Shown here: piece by piece, positions 55,411 through 64,000 of the stretch
Layout: each line of letters opens with the position of its first letter
How positions within the stretch are numbered: position 1 is the stretch's first letter
DNA from: JAGPUQ01 sp036677085
GTDB lineage: Bacteria > Pseudomonadota > Gammaproteobacteria > Pseudomonadales > Porticoccaceae
Direction: 5' to 3'
DNA length: 64,000 nt
NCBI GenBank assembly: GCA_036677085.1
Contig: JAKFFI010000077.1
Location: 45,186 to 109,185, forward strand
The notes under the pieces: generated by a model
Database searches by the model: none
Seen by the model: the letters and a program-made list of their open reading frames with translations, nothing else
Told to the model about the DNA's origin: nothing
Program-made: the position numbers and the translations under genes

Positions 55411-55856
55411 ATGATCAATCTCGCGGTGGGTACCGGCATGGGTACCGCCACCGTGCTGGTGCATTTCTGGGGCCTTATTTTCCTCACTTACCTCATGAGC
55501 CGACACGGCCATCGGCTGCATCCCCACGACAGCCACACACGCCGCGCCGCGCCGCGGTCATCCTGGCGGTGGTGTTCGGCATCTTTGTGCTCCATAGCAT
55601 CGAGATCTGGCTGTACGCGGCGCTCTACTTCTGGCTCGGTGAAATGCAGAACTTCGAGCAAGCCCTGTACTTCTCCACGGTAACCTTCACCACCGTGGGG
55701 TTCGGCGACATCGTGCTGTCACCGCGCTGGCGGATGGTGAGCGCGATCGAGTCCGCCAACGGCTGGATTCTGTTTGCCTGGTCGACGGCTTTCCTGTTGA
55801 CCGTGACCACGCGGCTCAAGCTGCTCGAACACGACTGGCTCGACCGGCGCGACTGA
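55411..55856 (+). pseudogene. Two-TM potassium channel gene, frameshifted by a repeat unit
   Basis: The first part reads MINLAVGTGMGTATVLVHFWGL (one membrane helix) to HDSHTRR. After 55555 the family sequence continues in another frame: VILAVVFGIFVLHSIEIWLY, then the selectivity filter TFTTVGFGD and the last helix ANGWILFAWSTAFLL. The break coincides with three GCCGC copies at 55541-55555; taking out one copy (5 bp) joins the two frames exactly as HTRRAAVILAV. The gene is thus off in this sequence, through a slippage mutation, a contingency switch or a sequencing error. An ATG at 55387 is an alternative start. Confidence 0.82.
55541..55555. repeat. (GCCGC)x3 tandem repeat inside the channel gene
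   Basis: Three perfect adjacent copies of GCCGC. Because the unit is five bases, each gain or loss changes the reading frame of the channel gene. Two copies give an intact channel; the present three do not. Confidence 0.95.
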
Positions 55857-55880
55857 ACCGACGCGAGCGGGGGGAAACCT

Positions 55881-57116
55881 TCAACCCGATGCAGCGGGCA
55901 GAGGTTCCGAGACCAGAACGCGTTCCTGTTCCAGCTCGGCAATCTCCGCATCGGTATACGCGAGCAGATGTTTCAGCACCTCGTGATTGTGCTCGCCCAG
56001 ATAGGGCGCTTCCAGATCCGCGACGTTGGCGTATTCCGAAAACCGCAGCGGCATGCCCGGCATCTGAAAAGTCCCGAATTCGCGCTCGGTCACCGTGCGC
56101 ACCGTACCGCGCTCGATGAAGTGCGGATGGTGCATGGCCTCCTCGACGCTGAGCACCGGCGCCACCGGAATGCGGCGCTCTTCGAGAATCCGGATCACTT
56201 CCTCGTCGCTCGCCTGAGACTGAATCCAGTCTTCGATGATGGCGACCAGCGCGACGCGATTTTTGGCCCTGTCACGAGGATCCTTGAAGCGTGGATCGGT
56301 CAGCAACTCGGATTTTCCCATCGCCTCGCAAAATTCCTTCCACTGGTGCAGCACCGCGATGATGATCAGATAACGCTCCGGCGCCTTGCCCTTGAAGCAG
56401 CCCAGGGGTGCCATGCCCGGATGGTGGGAACCGCCGCGGGTGGGTTTCAATTTGCCTTCGCTGGCGCTGATCATGCCCACGTTGAGCTCGTGGCAATGGA
56501 AGTAGCTGTCGATCAGCGAAATATCGAGCAGCTGGCCGGGACCGCCGAGAGCGCGCCGGTACAGCGCCGCGTTGATCGCCGCCAGCGCGTGCACGCCGGT
56601 CGTGACATCGCCGATCGCCGCCATCGGCAGGCTGGGCGCCTTGTCGCGCTCGCCGATCAGGCTGGTGATCCCGGAGTACGCCTGGGCGATGTAGTCGAAT
56701 CCGGGTCGGTCGGCGAGCGGGCCGGTCTGCCCGAAGGTGGATATCGAACACATGATCAGCTTCGGGTTGATGCGATGGACCGTCGCCCAGTCCAATCCCA
56801 TGCGCCCGATCACGCCGGGCGCAAAGTTTTCCACCAAGACATCGAACTTCGGCACCAGATCGAGCAGCAGCTTGCGCCCCGCGGGGGTTTTCACATCGAC
56901 ACAGAGACTTTTCTTGCCGCGGTTCTGCTGCAAAAAATACGCGGAACGCCCGCCTTTCAGGTACCCCGCCTTGCGCACCTGATCGCCCCAGGGCGCCAGT
57001 TCCAGCTTGACGATCTCGGCGCCCATCTCCGCCATCAGGCGGGTCGTGGTGGGACCCGCAAGGTGCTGGGTGAAATCCAGCACGCGCAGACCGTCCAAAA
57101 TAGGCTCATCGCTCAT
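55881..57116 (-). CDS. Family III CoA-transferase, fifth copy (separate locus)
   Basis: 411-aa CaiB/BaiF CoA-transferase close to the four-gene array 36 kb away. LDFTQHLAGP, QQNRGKKSLCVD, CSISTFGQTGPLADRPGFDY and catalytic D170 in AIGDVTTG are present. FHCHELNVGMISASEG differs from the VQAYSAS form of array members 2-4, so it probably has another substrate. GAGG stands eight bases before ATG 57116; a GTG three codons earlier is possible. It is divergent from the amidohydrolase gene. Confidence 0.93.
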   Translation of the reverse strand: MSDEPILDGLRVLDFTQHLAGPTTTRLMAEMGAEIVKLELAPWGDQVRKAGYLKGGRSAYFLQQNRGKKSLCVDVKTPAGRKLLLDLVPKFDVLVENFAPGVIGRMGLDWATVHRINPKLIMCSISTFGQTGPLADRPGFDYIAQAYSGITSLIGERDKAPSLPMAAIGDVTTGVHALAAINAALYRRALGGPGQLLDISLIDSYFHCHELNVGMISASEGKLKPTRGGSHHPGMAPLGCFKGKAPERYLIIIAVLHQWKEFCEAMGKSELLTDPRFKDPRDRAKNRVALVAIIEDWIQSQASDEEVIRILEERRIPVAPVLSVEEAMHHPHFIERGTVRTVTEREFGTFQMPGMPLRFSEYANVADLEAPYLGEHNHEVLKHLLAYTDAEIAELEQERVLVSEPLPAASG

Positions 57117-57376
57117 TTGCCGCACCCTCTATCTTGTTGTTATCTGGAGTCGCTTGCGCTGCCCCGGCCCGGGTTTACCATGTCCGGCTTCCGTACGGTT
57201 TACCGACGGAGACCAGCCGGATGATCATCGCACCAAAAAACTGTAACCCCGATGCGTCCGCTTGTCTGTAGCCCCGGACGACCATCCGCGCTAAGGTCCA
57301 GACTGTTGTTCGGCGCGGCATCCTGTCAGGATATTCCCATCATCGGCCACGGCTACCCAATAAGGAGGACATCGAC

Positions 57377-58606
57377 ATGACCTCGCCCGCCACCCACGGC
57401 GAAGACCCGCGCGCACTGATCGACTATCCTCTGGTCGATGCGGACTGCCATTACTACGAGCCCGACGACTGCTACACCCGCCACATGGAAAACCGGTTCC
57501 GCGCCGACGCCATCACCGTGGTGCGCGGGCTGAGCACCCATGCCCAGGTCCACTTTCGCGGCCGCCGCCTCAGCTTTTTCAGCGCCCCGCCCGGCGAGCA
57601 CGCGGGCAAACCCGGGTCTTACAAGGCGTTCTACCGCAGCGACCAGCCCAAGGGCGCGCACATTCTCGCCGCCGATCCCATCTCCTGTTTCGACCTGCCC
57701 GAATCCATGCAGCGCGACGCGCGGCTGCGCTGGTTCGATCGCTACGGCGTCGAAGCCGGCATCTTCCTGCCCTCGCTGGGCGTCGGTGTCGAAATGCAGT
57801 TGCGCGATGCTGGCCCGGAGGTGGTCATGGCCAATCACCGCGCCTTCAACCGCTGGCTCCGGGACGACTGGGGCTGGGATTACCGGAACCGCATCTTTGC
57901 CGCGGCCCAGCTGTCGCTGGTGGATATCGATCTCGCCGTCGCCGAACTCGACCGCGTGCTGGCCGAGGGTGCCCGCATCGTCAACCTGATTCCCGGGCCG
58001 GTGCTCGGGCGTTCGCCCGCGGACCCGCATTTCGATCCCTTCTGGGCGCGCTGCCAGGAGGCCGGTATTCCGGTGGCATTCCATCTGGGCAACGCCGGCT
58101 TCGAGGAACTGGTCTCGGCGGCCTGGGGTGAAAATCCGCGTCCGCCCCACCACCGGGTCACCGCGTTTCAGCATGTGATCGGGATGATGGAACGACCTGT
58201 CACCGACACCCTCGCGGCACTCATCATGCACAACCTGTTCGGCCGCTTCCCGCGTCTGCGTGTGGTCTCGATCGAAAACGGCTCCTCCTGGGTCACCCCG
58301 CTGCTGCGCAAGCTCGACAAGTCCGCCAAGATCGCCGGCAACAATTTCACTTTCGGGCCATTGCATGCCCGCCCGAGCACAATCTTTCTCGACCGCATTC
58401 GCGTCTGCCCCTTCCCGGAGGACAACATCCCGGAGCTGATCGCGTCGGTCGGGCCGGATGTCGCCCTGTTCGGCTCCGACTGGCCGCATCCGGAAGGCCT
58501 CGCCGAGCCCCTCGAATTCGCCGACGGTCTGGCCGGGCTCGACTACGCCCAGGTCCGCAATGTCATGCGCAGCAACACCGCGGCACTGCTCGGGCTGAGC
58601 GCCTGA
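57377..58606 (+). CDS. Amidohydrolase-family metal-dependent hydrolase (ACMSD-like, COG2159)
   Basis: 409-aa TIM-barrel hydrolase. The metal-binding start is LVDADCHYYEP (D-x-D-x-H variant), GIPVAFHLGN gives the next histidine, and LFGSDWPHPEG the late Asp, all in the usual order of the decarboxylase/hydrolase subgroup. Relatives decarboxylate or hydrolyse ring-derived acids in catabolic pathways. AAGGAGG stands upstream of the start. It is divergent from the fifth CoA-transferase, a likely functional partner. Confidence 0.9.
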   Translation: MTSPATHGEDPRALIDYPLVDADCHYYEPDDCYTRHMENRFRADAITVVRGLSTHAQVHFRGRRLSFFSAPPGEHAGKPGSYKAFYRSDQPKGAHILAADPISCFDLPESMQRDARLRWFDRYGVEAGIFLPSLGVGVEMQLRDAGPEVVMANHRAFNRWLRDDWGWDYRNRIFAAAQLSLVDIDLAVAELDRVLAEGARIVNLIPGPVLGRSPADPHFDPFWARCQEAGIPVAFHLGNAGFEELVSAAWGENPRPPHHRVTAFQHVIGMMERPVTDTLAALIMHNLFGRFPRLRVVSIENGSSWVTPLLRKLDKSAKIAGNNFTFGPLHARPSTIFLDRIRVCPFPEDNIPELIASVGPDVALFGSDWPHPEGLAEPLEFADGLAGLDYAQVRNVMRSNTAALLGLSA

Positions 58607-58700
58607 AGCCTTGAGTTGGTGTCCGCGACCGTTTTTCGTGACCCGTCGACATTGCCAAGCGGATCCGCGAACGGGTACACAATCGTGGCGACGGACCCAC

Positions 58701-58745
58701 CGTGGTTTGACAGTGCGTGGTTTGACAGTGCGTGGTTTGACGGTG
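58701..58745. repeat. Three 15-bp tandem repeats
   Basis: CGTGGTTTGACAGTG occurs at 58701-58715 and 58716-58730, with a third copy at 58731-58745 differing by one base (CGTGGTTTGACGGTG). It lies between the convergent amidohydrolase and panE-like genes. A 77-codon frame (58616-58849) reads WFDSA repeats through it, but overlaps the panE-like gene and looks accidental. Confidence 0.85.
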
Positions 58746-58815
58746 ATCTGCTGCGCGCCTTGAGAGAAATTTCCGCGCAGGGCCGCGGGCAAGGTGCAGC
58801 CGCATCCGCCGCAGA

Positions 58816-59844
58816 TCAATCGGCCATGGGTATCGCCGTTGGCTGGTAGAGCCCGGCGGTGCGGGCGCGCAGTGCAATCAGCGCCAGCACTGTGTCGATG
58901 GTCGGCGTAGGCACGCCGACCATCGCGCCCACCTCGCTGACGGCACGCACGAGTGCATCAATCTCCAGCGGCCGACCCTTGTCCATATCCTGATGCATCG
59001 ATGAGCGATGGCCCGACGCCGAACGGGCGCGCGCCAGCAGTATCTCGGGCGTGATATCGAACTCAACACCGAGCGCCGCGCCGATGGCGGTGATCTCCAG
59101 CATCATGGCGCGGATCACCGCCGACACCGCCGGATCGGACACCACCCCGCCCACGTCGGTGAGCGTCAGCGCGGTAACGGGGTTGAAGCTCACATTACCC
59201 CACAGCTTGATCAGGGTATCGCGACGGATGGCTTCCCGCGCCGAGGCACGCACGCCGGCGCCCGCGAGCGCGGCGACCACCCGTTGCAGCCGTTCGCTGG
59301 CGCGGCCATCGGGTTCACCGAGCAGCAGCCCCTGCAACCCGCCCTCGCCGTCCATCGGGGCATAGCGCGCCGTGCCGGGCTCCGGCACCGAGGCGGCAAT
59401 GTATACGACGCACCCGAGCACCCGCTCGGGACCGATGCGCCGCCACTGGGTATCGCCTGGATCCACGGCCGGCACGCGGCGGTCGGTCCAGGGCGCTGGG
59501 TGCCGATAGAAATACCACCAGGGCACGCCGTTCATGGCGGTCACCACCGTGGTGTCAGGCCCGAGCAGGTGGCGGGCGATACGCGCGGTCTCACCCACGG
59601 CCTGATGGGCCTTGAGGGTGATGATCACGCAATCCTGCACCCCGAGCTCGGCCGGTTCGGCGGTGGCGCGCACCGGCACGATGCGGGTATTGCGACCTAT
59701 GCATTCGAGTTTCAGGCCGTTCGCTTGCATCGCCTGCAAGTGCGCCCCGCGCGCCACCAGGGATACCTCGTGCTCACCGGCAGCGCTCAACAGTCCGCCC
59801 ACCACGCCACCCACGGCGCCCGCCCCATACACACAGATTTTCAT
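58816..59844 (-). CDS. 2-dehydropantoate 2-reductase-like protein
   Basis: 342-aa member of the ketopantoate reductase family. VYGAGAVGGVVGGLL is the NADP Rossmann motif, and TLIKLWGNVSFNPVTALT holds the catalytic lysine. The late helix has SMHQDMDKGRPLEIDAL, which is diagnostic of the family. At 342 aa it is longer than classical PanE (about 300 aa), with an insert around GVPWWYFYRHPAPWTDRRVP; such long forms are often not pantoate enzymes. The start at 59844 is the family-like beginning. No other pantothenate genes are near. Confidence 0.87.
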   Translation of the reverse strand: MKICVYGAGAVGGVVGGLLSAAGEHEVSLVARGAHLQAMQANGLKLECIGRNTRIVPVRATAEPAELGVQDCVIITLKAHQAVGETARIARHLLGPDTTVVTAMNGVPWWYFYRHPAPWTDRRVPAVDPGDTQWRRIGPERVLGCVVYIAASVPEPGTARYAPMDGEGGLQGLLLGEPDGRASERLQRVVAALAGAGVRASAREAIRRDTLIKLWGNVSFNPVTALTLTDVGGVVSDPAVSAVIRAMMLEITAIGAALGVEFDITPEILLARARSASGHRSSMHQDMDKGRPLEIDALVRAVSEVGAMVGVPTPTIDTVLALIALRARTAGLYQPTAIPMAD

Positions 59845-59933
59845 GGTGTTGCCGCTCCTCTCCGCAGTGTCAAGTGTCCGGCAGGGCGATCTCCGCCCCG
59901 GCCTTGAAGTATAGGCATAACCAACGCCCACTC

Positions 59934-59947
59934 CTGATCCGGATCAA
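59934..59947. promoter_or_regulatory. FNR/Anr-like box upstream of hsp20-lon
   Basis: CTGATCCGGATCAA differs from the TTGATNNNNATCAA consensus only in its first base. A TATGAT -10-like hexamer lies at 59988-59993 with no good -35, placing the box centre near -60 of the expected start, the class I activator position. Regulation of hsp20-lon by oxygen limitation is inferred. Confidence 0.6.
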
Positions 59948-60099
59948 GACCATGGCCGGGCGCCCGCCATCACGGTGCCTTTGGCACTATGATGTTCGCG
60001 GGCAGTGGGAAGGGGGCAGGAGCCGGCAGTTTGCATTTCCGGATGGCCACCCCCAACTAACCCACTGCAACTCAAGAGCCGGCGATCGGGAGCGTCTCG

Positions 60100-60501
60100 A
60101 TGTCATCGCGCGATATGGAAAACTGGATGTGGTCGGAGGCGGTGCGGATGCTGGACCGCGCCGAGCGCATGCAGCGCCATTTCTACCAGCCGGGTTCCGG
60201 CAGCCGCCCATCCCGCTGGGAACCGCCGGTGGACGTTTATGAAACGGATGATCACCTGTGGGTGGTGACCGCGCTGCCGGGCGTCGCTCCGGAACGGGTA
60301 TCCGTGCAGGTGCAGCAGGGCGTACTGATCGTGGCCGGCGAGCGCCGCCTGCCGGAAGCCGCCCACTGCGGACGCCTGCACCGCGTCGAGATCCCCGCCG
60401 GTCGCTTCGAACGGCGCCTGGTGTTGCCGCCCCGCCCCCTGGAACTGGCCCATCACGACTTGCTGGATGGCTGTCTGTATCTCGGCTTTCGCAAACTCTA
60501 G
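60100..60501 (+). CDS. Hsp20/alpha-crystallin small heat-shock protein
   Basis: 133-aa ATP-independent holdase. The alpha-crystallin domain runs from PPVDVYETDDHLWVVTALPGV to the end, with RRLVLPPRPLEL where the typical R-x-F-x-L-P appears. The usual A-x-x-x-n-G-V-L block reads LDGCLYLGF, and there is no C-terminal IxI extension, so oligomer assembly may differ. GGGAGC precedes the start. It lies nine bases before lon, so the two are co-transcribed. Confidence 0.9.
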   Translation: MSSRDMENWMWSEAVRMLDRAERMQRHFYQPGSGSRPSRWEPPVDVYETDDHLWVVTALPGVAPERVSVQVQQGVLIVAGERRLPEAAHCGRLHRVEIPAGRFERRLVLPPRPLELAHHDLLDGCLYLGFRKL

Positions 60502-60510
60502 AGCCACGCC

Positions 60511-62913
<2,403 letters not shown>

Positions 62914-62928
62914 CGGTACCCGCCTCGA

Positions 62929-62946
62929 CCTCCGTCCACACGGAGG
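62929..62946 (+). terminator. Hairpin after lon (possible terminator)
   Basis: CCTCCGT (62929-62935) and ACGGAGG (62940-62946) pair perfectly around CCAC, 16 bp after the lon stop. No T-run follows, so it may stabilise the 3' end rather than terminate by itself. Confidence 0.45.
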
Positions 62947-63166
62947 GAAACCCCTGGCTCCACGCGCTGCGACTGCGGGTGGATTCGCGCCATGGCGCTT
63001 TCTCTGCTCATCGACACATCTGACCGCTGCGCCTTCTACAGTGGCAGCGCTCCCGGCGATTCGGCCCGTCGCCGACCGGCAGTGAAGGGTGGAAAGTTTT
63101 TCTCCGTATAATCGGCCATTGCAAACACTTCCCGAAGCAGGGTCCGCGCGACGTGCGCAGTCGAAG

Positions 63167-64000
63167 ATGAATACTTACCTCGTCGGCGGCGCCATCCGCG
63201 ACCGACTCCTGGGCCTGCCGGTGCGGGAGCGCGACTGGGTGGTGGTGGGCGCCACGCCCGAGGCCATGCGCGCGCGGGGCTTTCGCCCCGTGGGCCGGGA
63301 TTTCCCGGTGTTCCTGCATCCCGACACCGGCGAGGAATACGCCCTTGCCCGCACCGAGCGCAAGACGGCACCCGGGCACACCGGCTTCGTGTTTCATGCG
63401 GAGCCTGGCGTGACGCTGGAACAGGATCTCCAGCGCCGCGACCTCACGATCAATGCCATCGCCGAAAGCACCGAGGGTCTGCTGATCGACCCCTGCGGAG
63501 GACTGCGCGATCTGCAGGACCGGGTGCTGCGCCATGTCTCCGATGCCTTCGTGGAAGACCCGCTGCGGGTGTTGCGGGTGGCACGGTTCGCCGCCTGGCT
63601 GCATCCCTTCGGTTTTCGGATCGCGCCGGAGACACTCACACTGATGACGACCATCGCCGCCAGCGGCGAACTGGAGCATCTCTCGGCGGAACGCATCTGG
63701 CGTGAAACGGAGCGCGCGCTCGCCGGCCCATCGCCGCGCACCTATATCGAAGTGTTGCGCGCCTGCGGCGCGCTCGCGGTCCTGCTGCCGGAAGTGGATG
63801 CGCTGTTCGGCGTGCCCCAGCGCGCGGACTACCACCCGGAAATCGATACCGGCCTCCATGTGCTGATGGCGCTGGATCGCGCGGCGGAAATGCGGGCGGA
63901 TTCCGCGGTGAGCTTCGCGGTGCTGATGCACGATCTCGGCAAGGCCGCCACCCCCGCCGATGTGCTGCCCCGCCATATCGGCCACGAAGCCAGCGGCGTG
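63167..64000 (+). CDS. cca: CCA tRNA nucleotidyltransferase (partial, runs off right edge)
   Basis: Multifunctional class II Cca that adds or repairs the tRNA CCA end; 278 codons are visible. LVGGAIRDRLLGL is the nucleotide-binding start, RRDLTINAIAE and EDPLRVLRVARFAA are motifs of the head domain, and LMHDLGKA begins the HD phosphohydrolase domain. The metal motif reads ERDW, where E. coli has DRDW: the first catalytic Asp is Glu. The start ATG at 63167 gives MNTYLVGG. It is 254 bp after lon. Confidence 0.95.
   Translation, partial: MNTYLVGGAIRDRLLGLPVRERDWVVVGATPEAMRARGFRPVGRDFPVFLHPDTGEEYALARTERKTAPGHTGFVFHAEPGVTLEQDLQRRDLTINAIAESTEGLLIDPCGGLRDLQDRVLRHVSDAFVEDPLRVLRVARFAAWLHPFGFRIAPETLTLMTTIAASGELEHLSAERIWRETERALAGPSPRTYIEVLRACGALAVLLPEVDALFGVPQRADYHPEIDTGLHVLMALDRAAEMRADSAVSFAVLMHDLGKAATPADVLPRHIGHEASGV

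Noticed and set aside
57353..58819. A 488-codon open frame antisense to the amidohydrolase
   Set aside because: The plus-strand frame has clear family motifs and a ribosome binding site; the antisense product has none.

Overview
The window reads as chromosome of a GC-rich gammaproteobacterium. Evidence is the EpmA/EF-P/EpmB beta-lysylation set, a FimX-like protein next to a two-ACT-domain SerB (the Pseudomonas PA4958-PA4959-PA4960 order), a PiuC/Fiu-type iron cluster, and class II-type Cca. Gene density is high, with many 1-8 nt overlaps. No rRNA, tRNA, CRISPR array or prophage was recognised. Three type I Baeyer-Villiger monooxygenases, five family III CoA-transferases, two class I CoA-transferase/hydrolases, acyl-CoA and 3-hydroxyacyl-CoA dehydrogenases and an amidohydrolase suggest a specialist in ketones, alicyclic or other acyl-CoA-linked carbon sources. 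The genus cannot be fixed from the sequence alone.

Layout. 0-4.2 kb: acyl-CoA dehydrogenase and bioB-bioF behind a convincing BirA operator. 4.3-8.5 kb: comF-like gene, cysE, epmA, efp, epmB. 8.5-13.7 kb: FimX-like c-di-GMP protein, its PA4958-like partner and serB. 13.7-20.4 kb: a short-chain dehydrogenase, a phosphoribosyltransferase and a leftward run of four paralogous family III CoA-transferases. 20.7-26.2 kb: DUF2237, a MacAB-like exporter whose three genes overlap each other and an upstream CoA-hydrolase, and a glycine-zipper lipoprotein. 26.6-30.5 kb: first (AT-richer) BVMO, MgtC/DUF4010 and VIT1/CCC1 membrane proteins. 30.5-32.5 kb: a three-gene MNIO (DUF692) RiPP cluster with a six-cysteine secreted precursor of bufferin type. 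32.9-35.4 kb: second CoA-hydrolase, flavin-type oxidase, orphan HigA. 35.6-40.7 kb: Fur-box-led tonB, siderophore receptor, piuC, exbB, exbD. 40.8-41.4 kb: broken IS3 element. 41.5-48.3 kb: two more BVMOs, tag, 1-Cys peroxiredoxin, a beta-hydroxyacid dehydrogenase ending inside a 97-bp inverted-repeat element, and a CMD protein. 48.5-55.1 kb: thiamine operon thiC-thiO-thiS-thiG-thiDE-thiF under a TPP riboswitch. 55.4-59.8 kb: a potassium channel gene broken by one extra GCCGC unit, a fifth CoA-transferase, an amidohydrolase and a panE-like gene. 59.9-64 kb: FNR/Anr-like box, hsp20, lon and the start of cca.

How the parts fit. Housekeeping blocks (biotin, cysteine, thiamine, EF-P, serine, CCA) alternate with catabolic insertions. 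The strongest candidates for less-described biology are the four-gene CoA-transferase array, the MNIO metallophore cluster, the CoA-hydrolase/exporter overlapping operon, and the 5-bp repeat frameshift in the channel gene. All functional assignments rest on reading the sequence; no database search was possible.
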